A DNA stretch of 64,000 nt, taken from assembly GCA_019426215.1 (NCBI GenBank), contig CM033394.1:41290423-41354422 (forward strand), given 5' to 3'. This document shows positions 45,983 through 58,500 of this stretch, in pieces. How positions within the stretch are numbered: position 1 is the first letter of the stretch; the number at the start of each line of letters is the position of its first letter. This DNA is from Buddleja alternifolia (taxonomy: Eukaryota > Streptophyta > Magnoliopsida > Lamiales > Scrophulariaceae). Both the position numbers and the translations under genes were made by a program. The notes beneath the pieces were generated by a model. It did no database searches. It had not been told where the DNA came from and saw only the letters and a list, made by a program, of their open reading frames with translations.

Positions 45983-46182
45983 ATTGCGCCTTCGACGAAG
46001 GCGCAATCTGACATTTTCTCCTGCAAAGCTGCAAAAAGTGGCCGATGTTTTGGAAAAAGTGGTTGATAGCGCCTTTGACCAAGGCCCTATCTGACATTGT
46101 GTCAGATAGCGCCTTGGTCAAAGGCGCTATCAGCCTGTCGGCTGACACTTCACGTGATAGCGCCTTTGTGACAGGCGCTACC
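45983..46182. repeat. palindrome array in left TIR of MULE 2
   Basis: ATTGCGCCTTCG-A-CGAAGGCGCAAT at 45983-46007, then GATAGCGCCTT-based palindromes at 46065-46091, 46105-46131 and about 46156-46182. The middle two also pair with each other around TCTGACATTGTGTCAGA. Confidence 0.9.
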
Positions 46183-46611
46183 AGTTTTCTATATTGTCCG
46201 GCCCCTACTCTTCGTCTATTCCCGCATCCAATTCAATCAAATTTTGTGATTTTTTCTCCAAATTATTTATAAGGTAAATTTTAATTATATGCAATTTAGT
46301 TTATGTATTTCAATTATGATAGTAGCATTTTACTTAGTAAACATTTTAATCTAGTGCTTTTAGTATATTAAATCGCTAGGTTTATGTATTTTTAGTGTAG
46401 TTTTAGAATTTTCATATGATTTAGTTTAATTTTCAAAATTTATAGGTAATTTTTTTAATTCAATGTTATATTGGTATTTAGTTAAACTTAATTTTTACTA
46501 AGTATATTATTTCATTTTGTTTGTTATTGATTTTATTGTTTATAGTTTGTGATATAATTTAGTAGTATTCTGTGGTTTGAACTATAATTTAACAATTGAT
46601 ATTTTGCAGAA

Positions 46612-49461
46612 ATGTCGATCCCGATTACTGTTAAACTTATTATATTCTCGGATGGTGAGGTAATCGAAGAATCAAATTCAATGAGATATAGTAGTATGCG
46701 TCCGAGCGCTAACCTGAGAATAGACCGTAAGATCAAATTTGTTAATTTGGTGAGAAAGTTATATGATAGAACCAAAATTGATGTGAATCAATTTTTGTTG
46801 AGAGTTTTTATTAAATATTCATCTGGAGAAGGGGGTACCATTAGGGAGAATTTAATTGAGATCAAAGACGATGAAGACTTGTGGTTTTTCTTGGATCTTA
46901 TCAATGAAGTTTTTACATTGGAGCTTTTTATTGAGAAGCAAATGATACAGTCTCAGGATCCCTTTTCGTCATTGTTAACACAAGTGACGCCGACGCCAAA
47001 CCAATTCCCATCATTTTATTCACAACCCATCTTACCAGATTTAATTATAGGTATAAGCCAAATAGCCGATACACAAGCAGGTAATCTATGTTTTATTTGT
47101 ACATTGTGCCATCATATTTTCTAAAATATTTATTGTTTGTACATAATTCTAATTACTATTTTTTGTGATTGTTTTTTAGGATGTTCAACATCGGGGAATG
47201 CGTATGACGGTGTTGGAATTGCACATAATGAAAATTGGGCGACTAATTCTACATGGGCTTTTCCATTTCCTAATATGCATGCAGGTAAATATTAATTTTG
47301 GGGCCAAATGCACATTTTTTTAGAGTTTTTTATTATTCTTATATATGCATATTTTGTCTTCATGTTTTAACCCGTGGTTCTTTTGAAATTTTTATTTGTG
47401 CATGTAGGAGGCCCTTCTGAGCATTTTGAGGAAGCCAACTGCAATGCTCATTTTTCTAATCAGGTAGGGGTGAACAGTTCAACTGAACCCCATTTCGATC
47501 AGTTTGAAGATGACGAGAATGTTCAATCAGCAGATTCAGATTACTACCCTTCATAAAGTGACATGGATGAAGAAATGAACTACATACCAACTGATACCGA
47601 TGATGATGAGGAGGAAATTGAGGAGGAAGATGTTCCTCCCGCAGTGGCTCAAGAAAGACTTCACAGAGTACTCCCATTTTATTCCACAAAAGATCCCGAA
47701 GTAGAAGGAGACTCATTAGGTCTACTAAATGGAGTACAAACAAGGGATATGATCTATGATTATCGAATAGGTAATCTTGGATTGGGTTTGGTATTTGAGA
47801 ACAAAAAAAGCTTGCAAAAAGCGGTGAAAGATTACCATTGTAAGCACCAAAAACGCGAGTACAAGGTGACCATCAGTGAACCAAACAAGTGGAAAGTGGT
47901 ATGCAAACACAAAAACAAACCCGAGCATTGTGAATTTGAACTCCAAGCTCATTTCAACGTGAAACTAAACATGTGGATAATTTCAAAATTCGGTAAGTTA
48001 CACTCATATCTCTTCGATAATACCAGGGAGAAACACCCTAACTTGGACATGAATTTGGTCGCCAATGAACTTATACCACATGTGGAAGAAAATCCGGCAT
48101 TTGAGATCAATCAAATAAAAGTACTTGTACAGCAGAAATGGAATTGCCAAATAAGTTATGGCAAGGCTTGGTACAGTTTGCAACGTGCAAATGAACTTGT
48201 ATACGGGACTTGGGAGGACTCTGTGAAAAACTTACCTAAGTTATTGGGAGCTATCAAGAAATGGAATCCAGGCACAATTGTTGAATGGGTACACAAAGAT
48301 GCCTATGAAAATCCAGAAGTGTTGAAGTATGTGTTTTGGGCATTCAGGCCGTGTATAGATGGATTCCAACATTGCCGGAGGGTCATATGTGTCGATGGGA
48401 CACACCTATATGCACGCTACATTGGTAAGTTGTTGATTGCAACTACTCTGCATGGAAATAATAACATCTTGCCTCTTGCATTCGCAATCGTTGACAATGA
48501 GACGAATGAATCCCGGCTTTGGTTTCTACGATGTCTGAGCCACTATTTTGTTTCACCCAATGAAGGTGTATGCCTTCTTTCTGATCGTCATCAAGGCCTA
48601 TCAAATGGAGTCAAAGTCGTACGAGCATTTCACCCTCCTCTAGGATGTCATCGATATTGTCTGCATCATGTGGTTTCAAACTTCAACCACACGTTCAAAA
48701 ATAAAGCTTTGAAGCAGCTATGTTCTAATGCAGGAAACGCACATAGCATCGAAAAATTTGAACGTGAAATGAACAAAATTCGTGCATTGAATGACGAGGC
48801 TAGAGCTTGGTTGGACAAAATCGATAAAGAAAAATGGACACTTTCACATGACGGAGGGGTGCGAGAAGGCATTATGACTACAAACATGGGAGAGAGCTTT
48901 AATAATGTGATGAAAACAGCTCGACATCTTCCACCTACAGCTATTGTGGAATTCACATTCCATAAACTTGCCACGTATTTTTGTGATCGAGCGGTAGATG
49001 GTTTAAAAATGAAGAGCAACGGTCCCTTGACAAGGCAAGCTACTAAACTCTACGAGAAGGAGACAGATGCTTCCAGTAACCACGAAGTAAAAAAAAATTC
49101 TTATTCTAACCAAACTGGCCAAGTTTTTTGTCGCGCCCAATTCGAAAGCCGTGGTCGAAGGTACTCCGTAGACCTAAAAAATCAAAATTGTTCTTGTGGA
49201 AATTGGACGGCAATTGGAATTCCATGCTCACATGCTGTTGCCTTGGCCAAAGCATTGACTTTAAGGTCGATAAATCTTGTTAAACAATATTACGGAGTTG
49301 ATGAGTATATAAAAACATATGAAGGAAGGTTTTATCCGTTGCCTGACAAGTATTATTGGGATACCCCAAATTTTGAGCTAGTCCACGACCCTTATTCAAA
49401 GAAGAAACGACTTGTGGGCAGAAACGTGAGCACTCGCATTCAAAATGAGATGGACTCGTAG
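46612..49461 (+). pseudogene. MULE 2 transposase, three exons, one nonsense codon
   Basis: Exons 46612-47080, 47180-47284 and 47408-49461 join in phase (AAGCAG|GTAATC, TTTTTTAG|GA, GCAG|GTAAAT, CATGTAG|GA) into 876 codons. The only interruption is a TAA at 47554-47556. Exon 1 has a PB1-like fold sequence; an acidic linker follows. The catalytic core has VICVDGTHLYARYIGKL (first Asp, about residue 277 counted from Met 47563) and LLSDRHQGLSNGV (second Asp, ~340), CLHHVVSNFNHTF and MTTNMGESFNNVM. The SWIM zinc finger CSCGNWTAIGIPCSHAVAL (~545-560) follows. Except for the TAA the gene looks functional; a frame from Met 47563 alone would lack the PB1-like part. It acts in the nucleus, binding TIRs and cutting DNA. 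Confidence 0.85.
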
Positions 49462-49904
49462 ATTGTTGAGCACTCTTTTAATATTTTATTGTTTAATTAG
49501 TAATGAATGTCTATGTTGTAATATTTTTCGTTTTAATAAAATATATTTTCTTTTTTTTGGACTTGTTTTTATTGCCTAAATAATTAGAGATAATTCAAGT
49601 GATAATAAAACTAAATACCATTGAACAATAACTTAACTAATACTAATAAAATACAAAATAGGTTAAACAAAATTAGGGAAAGAAGGTTCTATTGTTGCCT
49701 TTGAGGTTGCAACTCTGTAAGGCAAACAGTGGGATTCGCCACCCTTTCGGATCATCTCCGTCGATCATTTCTCGGTGCCGGCTGATCTTGTTGAGTCACA
49801 TACTCTTGTTCATGAGGTGTGGGGCTGTTCATATCCCAATTTATAGGAACAGGAGAAATATTTCTCTGGTTTTGTGGTGGAGTTGACTCTGTTGCGCCAA
49901 AAAG

Positions 49905-52109
49905 CATCTCTAAAGGTATTAATGGGTCCGACGAGTATGACCTCCTATAGGAAGTGCCTTCGCCTTCATAATTAAAACCTTATCCATATGAAGTACCTTC
50001 GCCTCCATAATTAAAACCTTGTGGCCTCTCATATGAAGTACCTTCGCCTCTATAATTGAAACCTTGTGGCCTCCCATATGAAGTGCCATCTCCACCGTAA
50101 TAGAAACCTTGTGACTGGGGAGCGGGTGATGGATGTAAAATTTGTGATTGCGGCTCGACTGTAGGACGATATACCGGTGATGGGAGATCGACACGGTACG
50201 GTTGAGTGTGAGTCCACCTTTGTTGTGCATCACTAGTGTAAGTCCATCCACCTCCTACCATACTAGCAATGTGAGGAAGACTCGATCTGACATTCCCTAA
50301 TATTCTGTCAGCATCACTGTTAGTCTGATTGACTTGTCGGAGGAGGTTCTGAATTTCATGACCCTGAAAAAATAAACAAAAGTGTGAGATGAAATAAATA
50401 AAAGATTTAGCAAAATATCATACATCAAATCAAATACTAACCACATTATCTAGAAGAGGACCCGCCTCTGTTTGGTATGTGTTTCTCGACCAATTCAAGG
50501 TCCGTGATATATAACGACGAGTGATGGGCTGATACCACTCCTCGTAGTCCGGTGCCGTGCCTACACCCTCAACTCCATTTATAATGCGATTTTTCCGGTT
50601 ATTCCATATTTCAATTTCCCTCCTGAATTCTCTCGTCCAGTTTCTCACATCTCGTCCCCTGCGATCAATCCTCCTAAAGCGTTCTACTGCCGGTGGAATA
50701 GTTTGTATGTAACTAAACTGTCGCATAACACGATCAGGACAGTGCCACTCCACAATGTTAAAGCATATTAATGGGACAGATGATGTCCACGCAATCCAAT
50801 CCAAACATCGTGGAGGCAGATTAGCAATGTCCGGATCAAAAAAGGAGTACGGAGTCCAAACAAACTGAAATAAGACAAAATATGATAGAATATTATTAAT
50901 ATCAAAGACATATAATACTTCATAATATAATGGTGTGACTATAATTTATTACTCACATGATGATCGGTCATCAAATCAAGCTGCTCCCTGAACGCAAGAA
51001 GATTGTTAGCAGTAACAAAGCTCCGTGATCGAGGGGGATACCACCACCTTCAATATAAAAAACAAAAATAAGTAAAGAAAATATGATGTTTGTTAATATA
51101 TATGAATAACTTACCGTGCAGCATGAGGAGCTCATGCAATGCCATTTATATCTATCGGCCCAATTTCCTGAGGAAGGTTTGTAGGCCTAACAACCACTAT
51201 CCGTGACCATGCCCAAATCTGTTAAAAGTAAATACATTAATCTCATAAGCATTCTTAGTCTAAGTAAGGTAAAAACACAATGTACTGGAACAAAATTATC
51301 ACACCTGTACCAAATTTAATGGACCTGAAATACTTCCTTTGGTTTTCAAGCATGCCTTTGAGAGTTCCCGGTACAAGTACGCCAATACAGCAACCCCCCC
51401 CCCCCCAACTATATGTACCGACTTCGGCAATGTCTTCTAAAACCTTTAACCAATAACATGGAATCACGTCTCCGCTACTGTCTGGACACATCACGCCTAT
51501 CAACAGAAATGCCCAACAGCGTGTTATTTTATCAACATCCTCTTCACTGGAACGCTCCGTAATTTGTCTATTCTCCACACTCACGTGCTCAACCATCGTC
51601 TTTGCTTTTATCTTAAACCCTTTACTCGGAAAATCCTGAGGCCCAGTCATAATCCCTAGGAGGTTAAAAATCCGGGCTTGATGCTGTTGGTATGTCGCAC
51701 AATCATCAGCAGCAATTACCGGGCGACCGTCTACTGGTAGACCCCATAAAATTGCTACGTCTTGGAGAGTAATCGTAGCCTCTCCATTTCGCAAATGAAA
51801 AGTGTTCGTCTCCGAACGCCACCTCTCGACTAGGGCAGATATAAGACCCAAATCATTTTCCAACTTACATAACTTATAGACATGGTAAAACCCCATTTCA
51901 TTAAGCTTATGAAGGACACAGTCATGTGGAGCGGTGATATAGGCAGTATGGTATGTATGACAGTCTGCCCGTCTAGACCGTAGTAGTAACTCTTGATCAT
52001 CTCTGCTGAAAACTAATTCACTCCTATGATTGGCCTGCTCGGTTAGCACAGTATTGACTGAAGGGCCATATATCCTAGTCTCGGTGCCACTACCACTGGT
52101 GCTCGCCAT
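49905..52109 (-). pseudogene. plant mobile domain (MAIN-like) gene of MULE 2
   Basis: Starts MASTSGSGTETRIYGPS (Met at about 52109). The PMD core is complete: ALVERWRSETNTFHLRNGEA, LQDVAILWGLPVDGRPV, VMCPDSSGD, TYSWG. A run of ~14 C at 51397-51410 shifts the frame just after TYSWG; the continuation AVLAYLYRELSKACLKTKGS is intact in another frame. Later exons follow toward 50440 (FVWTPYSFFDPDIANLPPR, DYEEWYQPITRRYISRTLN) and a final exon with 15-residue repeats. Convergent with the transposase. The homopolymer slip may be recent or an assembly error, so the gene could be intact in reality. Confidence 0.75.
49971..50110. repeat. 45-bp coding tandem repeat in the PMD gene tail
   Basis: About three 45-bp units encode GFNYGGEGTSYERPQ-type 15-residue repeats (Gly/Tyr-rich, low complexity). 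The array sits in the last exon and keeps the frame. Confidence 0.85.
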
Positions 52110-52716
52110 CCTGGATTGAAAAATATGTAATAACACATAATTAGATTACGATGACTTCATTAAAATATTAGCCGCTAAAGTTTCTAATGATTAAAAATTA
52201 TAACATAAAATTATAATAAATTCGAAACTTCATAATTCATAGTAAACTACACAAAATTTTGCAAATTAAACAAAATCATATAAAAATTCTAAAACTACAC
52301 AAAAAATACATGAACCTTGTCATTCAAAATTGAACCTAAAATGATATACTATATCATACTTCAAAATTAAACTAAAAGAAAAACACATTATTGAAATTCG
52401 GCTAAATTATATAAAAAACACTAAATTAAAAAGTTTACTAACTAAAATTAGACTAATATCATAATTGCATTACATAAACTAAATTGTATATAATTAAAAT
52501 TTACCTTTTAAATATTTTGAAGAAGAAAAAACGAACACAAAATTTACTTGAAGATGTTGGAAGATAATGCTCAGTGTATAATTTGGCGTATCACAAAGTA
52601 TCACAAACTAAATTTTGCGTATGACAAACTAAATTGTATATCAGTAGCCAAAGTGATAGTAAATTGTATATCAGTAGCGCCTTTGGCTAAGGCACAAGGG
52701 GGTTTTATACCCAGCT

Positions 52717-52949
52717 GATAGCGCCTGTCACAAAGGTGCTATCACGTGAAGTGTCAGCCGACAGGCTGATAGCGCCTTTGACCAAGGCGCTATCTGACAC
52801 TGATAGCGCCTTTGACCAAGGCGCTATCTGACACATGTCAGATAGCGCCTTGGTCAAAGGCGCTATCAGCCACTTTTTCCAAAACATCAGCCACTTTTTG
52901 CAGCTTTGCAGGAGAAAATGTCAGATTGCGCCTTCGTCGAAGGCGCAAT
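52717..52949. repeat. palindrome array in right TIR of MULE 2
   Basis: GATAGCGCC-type palindromes at 52717-52743, 52768-52794, 52802-52828 and 52841-52867, and ATTGCGCCTTCG-type at 52925-52949. One more unit than the left TIR (a tandem duplicate at 52768-52828). Confidence 0.9.
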
Positions 52950-53037
52950 GTGGTATTTTCTGATACCCGGTCAAATTTGTGGTATTTTTCGATTTTTTTT
53001 TAAAATATAATATTTCTTTAATTTTTTCCTCAATGTG

Positions 53038-53515
53038 TGAGTTTAATTTGATGACTCACACATACATTCCTAGGTAAGAAATCAAAATTAGATTATTTAA
53101 TTTATTTATTTGTAAGTCAAAGGGGTAAATTAAGGGTTTCTCTATTTCTTATTTAGATTTCTTTATTTTTCAAACCCTATGTGTATGCACCGGTAAAGGT
53201 TTCTGTGATAAGTGATAAAACCAGATGAGACGTGAGGAGTGCAAAAATTTAAATCATGCTGCCATTGTTGATGAGGAGTATTGCAGGGATTGTAATTGAA
53301 CATTCTAATGTTGGTGATTCTTTTGGGCTAAATTCAAACGGTTAATGGAAAAAAATTGAAATATGGTTAAAACCGAACCAAATCGAACCGAACCGGTCCA
53401 TTTCGGTTTCGGATTTTTCCAAATTGAAATTTCGGTTCCCTCAAAATATAAGATTAGATCGTAATTAATTAGATTAATACTAGGAATGTATGTGTGAGTC
53501 ATCAAATTAAACTAG
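53038..53515. repeat. inverted ~33-bp motif pair flanking 0.4 kb
   Basis: GTTTAATTTGATGACTCACA... (about 53040-53073) recurs inverted at about 53483-53512, and a diverged copy lies at 10979-11010. The interior has AACCGAACCG words near 53370-53440. The right copy is interrupted exactly by a Helitron CTAG end. It may be a small TIR element or a duplicated fragment. Confidence 0.6.
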
Positions 53516-53542
53516 CGGTCGGAGCACACTCGATGCGTGTGC
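53512..53542 (-). mobile_element. Helitron 3' terminus (minus strand)
   Basis: Minus strand: hairpin GCACAC...GTGTGC (53524-53542), 8-nt spacer, CTAG (53512-53515), then T. Near-identical to the end at 11221-11251. The element body extends rightward; the 5' end was not located. Confidence 0.65.
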
Positions 53543-54190
53543 AAACTGAAAAAATATAACGTAAATTTATTTTTTCAATTAAATAAAGTTATCGAACTAA
53601 TTAATGAAAGCCTAAGATCGATAGACTATAGTCTCAGTGAATATATATTTTTCTATTATCCAAATTGAAAGATGTTATAATTGAGCAACACCTAATAAAT
53701 ATATAACAATCTAGTTATGTAGTTATTTAATTTCATCAATAACTCAACTTATATACACTGAGGAACCAAAATATTGAAAATTTTCACAATGTTACAAATT
53801 TGTAAATGCACTTTATGGAATAGCCGTCCTAAATATGCAAGTAACATTATTCAATTCTAGAAGGAAAATAATCACTTCAACCTATTCACACAACATCGAG
53901 ATCCGCATAAATATTTATCGAGAAAAAGAAATCTGCATAAATAAACAAAAAAAAAAAACAGTCGTACAAAAGAAATTCACCTTCCTCTTCCTTGAAATTT
54001 TGTAATTCTATTATACCAAACTGCTTAAAGACATCTGCAAAAGAAAGGACAATATTCGTTTTCACATGAGTAATTTGACATAAGAGCATGTTCAATTAGA
54101 TATTTGACTACAAATTATATTTTAGTAATAAAAAGAAATTGTGTTATGGTTACTGTGATATGATGTAATGAGGGCGAAACTAAATATATG
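53543..54190. other. probable Helitron body / intergenic
   Basis: AT-rich, no coding capacity recognised. Confidence 0.35.
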
Positions 54191-54198
54191 GTGCTAGG

Positions 54199-54800
54199 TA
54201 GGGGTGTGCATTTCGGTTAACCGAACCGAAATTTCGGTTCGGAAAAATCCGGAACCGAAACCGAACCGAAGTGGTTCGGTTTTAACCGAACCATTTCGGT
54301 TCGGTTTCGGTTAACCAATCTTAGCCCAATTTTTAGCCCAAATTTATTTTAGCCCAACTTTTAGCCAAACTTTTTTGTTTTTGGGCTCTTTTTGGTTAAA
54401 ATAATTTGCCATGAATTGTTAGGCCAACTTTTTTATTTTAGCCCAATTGATAATGAATTGTTTAAGGCTTCAACGCACGCAGAGAAAGAAGTGAAGAATT
54501 AGGCTTGTTTTTTAGAATTTACACATTAGCCCCCCACTATATAAATTATAAATAGAAATTATATAAATAGAAATTATATTTATATATTATTTTAACAGTA
54601 CACGGTTTCGGTTTACGGTTCGGTTAACCGAACCGAAACCGATTTATTCGGTTTTCGGTTCTGTCCGGTTAACCGAGGCTCGGAACCGAAACCGAAACCG
54701 AAACCGAGTTTTTTGAAAATGAAAAACCGAAACCGAACCGAAATAGTTCGGTTCGGTTTCGGTTCGGTTCGGTCGGTTATCCGATCCGTGACTAGCCCTA
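54199..54800. mobile_element. hAT-like non-autonomous element with perfect 8-bp target duplication
   Basis: 602 bp starting TAGGGGTGTGCATTTCGG and ending GTGACTAGCCCTA, so short TIRs TAGGG(G/C)T. Flanked by GTGCTAGG at 54191-54198 and 54801-54808. Both ends are packed with the heptamer TTCGGTT and its complement AACCGAA in direct and inverted order, with AT-rich sequence between. No transposase. The 8-bp duplication and YAGGG termini indicate the hAT superfamily. Confidence 0.9.
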
Positions 54801-54808
54801 GTGCTAGG

Positions 54809-55155
54809 GAAAATTCATTACTTATTTATGACCTATAGTGCAATGAATTTTTTTATTTTAGTAAATTAAACATTGAACCCTGTAAAAGGTAATGCTTTTT
54901 TTTTTTTTTTTGCCTTATGCAAACAATTCAACTACAAAATACAAACACAATGAGGTTCTATAAATTATAAACTAATTTTCCAAAACCATTATTATATATG
55001 CCTAAAGAAACAATAGCAAAAATAGTATCCGATCGAACTATATGTAGATAATACTGAAAAGAGACTTACACAACTTTGGCCTCTCCACTTTCCTTTTCCT
55101 CTCTATTTTATTACCCTATTCTTGTCCTTTTTTGTTATATATATATATATATATA
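54809..55155. other. intergenic, nothing recognised
   Basis: AT-rich with a T-run (54898-54912) and an (AT)n tract at about 55136-55155. Confidence 0.45.
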
Positions 55156-55509
55156 GGGTCGAGATCTAATACATACCCTATATTAGATAAGATCTAAGAC
55201 CCAATATACACCATTGAATCTATTGAATCCAACAGTCCATAAAGAAAGCAAAAACAGGAGGGAAAACACAATTGTAATTTGCTGAGGGGTATAATAGTAA
55301 AATACACACCATTATACAGCAATCTCGTCCCTAAATTAACTCCACTCTCCCTAAAATCTCTCACATTCAAACCCACGCATAATTCAACTGTAAATCACGA
55401 TTTGAATTCATATTAAAGCCATATCTTTCCAAATCTAACTGCATATTTGGATTTCGCACACCAAAGAACCCTAAAATCTCACCCAATTTTGACTTTTTTG
55501 CAGCAGAAA

Positions 55510-58500
55510 ATGAGGTCTAAAAATCCATTGAGAGTCATAGGTACCAATGTGAAAATCGATTTTCAGTTCATTCGATCATATGGAGGATGACTTAATGTCT
55601 TTTGTTGATTTTGTTGTTAAAATATACGTTTTTGTACCATTTCGTAAATTGATTTTCATTTCATATTCGAACATATAGAGTAGAAATTCATGTATTTTGT
55701 TGTTAACATATACGTTTTTGTTTAATTTTCTGTAACTATAAGCTGTTTGTTGGGGACAATATGTGTTTTTATTGATTTTGTATGCATATTTGTGCAAAAC
55801 ATGCTGATTATTTTTAAATTAGTGAGTGTAATGCTATTGTATAATGTGTGTGTATACACTGTATATTTCCTTACACATTACTGTATATTGTTGTAGAATG
55901 TACTGTATAATGGTTCATTACATTGTAATTGTATGATGTATAAACACACAATGTATATTGAGTTTAATGTATAAATAAGTTTATATTTGGTGTATAATAT
56001 CTTCTGTATAATGTGTTAATCAATATTAACAATATGTTTACTACATCTTCTTTCAGAAGAATCATCTGAGTCCACCTCTGAAAGTAAGTTACAGCTGGTT
56101 CCTATAGAAGATACGGAGCCTCTAAACGTAATTCATCGTAATTCAGATGATGACGTCGTCGAATCAGACGAAGAATCGGACTCAGAACCCCAACGCACGA
56201 CTAGGAAGAGACGTGCAAAACAACATGCTCCTAAGACACAGACGAAACGAAGAAAAACATCTAATGTACCGAAACATCAACCAAAAAGGGGGGGGGAAAT
56301 GGTTGACTATACGCAAATACGTGTTTCGATGAAGGTGTTGGGGAAGGCTGTATCAAAACTGACCGAACCTCAATAGGAATGGGTTAAAAAGTCTGGAATC
56401 GGGACGTTCTTAGATTTCAAAATAACAGAGCTACCTCACAAGCTCGGTTATAAGATTCTCAAGGCTTTAAATCCAGGAAACTTTAGATTGACTCTGCCCA
56501 TAGGCAATATTGATATTAACGAACAAGATGTGGAGGAGGTTCTAGGCTTCCCACATGGTGAACGGCCTATAGACCTAATGGTCAAGAATAAAGAGAGGGT
56601 GGACGCTTGATTTTTTTAGAAGTTTCTATTAAGTGTTGAAGAGAATGTGTTCGACGCTTAATACCACTTATTGAATGATACCACTTGTTGAAATATGATA
56701 CCATTTGTTGAAAGATCTATGTGGACGCTTGAAATTAATTTCTTTTTATGTTTTGAGCGTCCAACATATCATGCAAAAAACATGATAAGCGTTGATGATC
56801 TATGCATATGAAAATAGTTTTTGATCATTGACGCTTACAGGTATGTTCAAGTACAATTTTAAGGTTCCCCCTAAATTTGATAACTTGTAACATTTTGAAA
56901 AACACTTTTAGACAATATAATAAAGTGAGTTCCCTCTAAATTATATGTCTAATGAAAATATGATGTATAATGATTAAGCGTTTAAATAAATTGTACCTTC
57001 AGAAATGAGAAACAGGACTTCTCTTTTCATGTCTTAGAAATCTTTTGAATTTCTTAACCAATAAGTCCATTTCCTGATTCTCATCTGATTCTGTCGCTTC
57101 CACCTCACTGACTAATTTTCCTTTGATTTTGGTTGTAGCGATTAAGGCTCTGGATTCAGTCGCTGAAGACGAGGTGTCGCTGACTTCTCCTAATTTGAAT
57201 TCAAAAGCCCTTAGCTCCGAGAACACATGTTCTGGCGTAATAATGTCCAACATTTGTGATTCTCTCATTGCTACGGTCTTTATCAAATATTTGCTCGGGA
57301 GACTTCTAAAAAATCTTTTTGACCATTTCCTTGTTGGTCAATTCCTTATCCAAAGATGCTAACTCTGTAACAAGCGACGTAAATCTCGCATCCAATTGAT
57401 CTAGCGTTTCATTTGGCATCATCTTAAAATTTTCAAATCTTTGCATGGCTATGGAGAGCTTGTTCTCCTTCATCTGCGTTGAACCTTTACATATTGTGGC
57501 TAACTTATCCCAAATTTCCTTAGTCGTTTTACATGACTTGACCTTGTTGAATAAGTTATCATTGTCACCAATGGCTGTATAGAGAGCGTTCCGTCCAACA
57601 TTATCCAAATTTGCTCTTCGACGCTCATCAGCTGACCACTCATGCTTTGGTTTCTCAACATAACCATCTGGAGTCACTTCAGTCGCTCCAGGCGCTCTAG
57701 TGATGACTTCGAGTATTCGAATCGGTCCATCTGAAATGATATCACACATTTCATCATCACAAACACAAAGATAAACAAAAGCTTTGACCTTCCACGAATC
57801 ATAATTTGATTCGGTCAACTTAGGTACTCTTGAAAATGCCATGAAAATTTTTAAAGCAACTAAAATTTTTAAAATTGGATCTAAACAAGCAGTTACGCTC
57901 GGAAATTTTAAAATTTCAACTTTAACCGCTCTGATGCCACTTGTTGGTCCCAAGAGGCATACAAAAGGGTCTAGAAGGGGGGGGGGGGGGTTGAATAGAC
58001 CCTGAAGTTTTTTTCGACTTCAAAAAGTTTCGTATTAAAATGGTTTTTGGACGCTTGAAATAGTAGACGCTTGAAGTGTCTAACGCTTGACTTAAGCGTT
58101 CACTTAAAATATAGGCGCTTTGGCGAAGCGTCTAATGAAGACTATTTTTAGAAAGTTAACTTAAACTTCAAGATTTGAATACTTTAACCAAGTAGGTTTA
58201 AGCATTCAGTTCTTTAATCAGTGTTAGCACAGCGGAATAATTTTTGGAGTCTTCTCTTTGAAAGCTTTAGCGTCACAAAGTTTTCTTTAGTTGCTTTTCT
58301 TTAAAACGTTTTGAACGCTTAGAGTGCTTAGCGCTTAGTCAAGCGCTTAAGACTGATTTGAAAGCTTAGTGTTCTCTTTGACTTAAATTAGACGCTTGAC
58401 TGTTTTATATGCCTTTTCAAGGTATAATGTGCAACTGTAAATAAAGCAAATAAAACAGTAAATAACACAATAATTTGTAAGGTTCACTGGGTGATGTAAT

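Larger units (their letters stand above)
45903..53028. mobile_element. MULE 2, 7.13 kb, near-intact, with 9-bp target duplication
   Basis: TIRs of about 280-320 bp start GAAAAAATTAAAGAAATAT at both ends. Flanks are CTCGATGTG (45894-45902) and CTCAATGTG (53029-53037), a 9-bp duplication with one mismatch. It encodes a transposase (plus) and a convergent plant-mobile-domain gene (minus), each starting near its own TIR. Both TIRs hold arrays of palindromes built on GATAGCGCCTT and ATTGCGCCTTCG. This is the best preserved autonomous-type element in the window. Confidence 0.9.

Noticed and set aside
48666..49019. Minus-strand 117-residue frame
   Set aside because: Antisense shadow of the MULE 2 transposase catalytic region.
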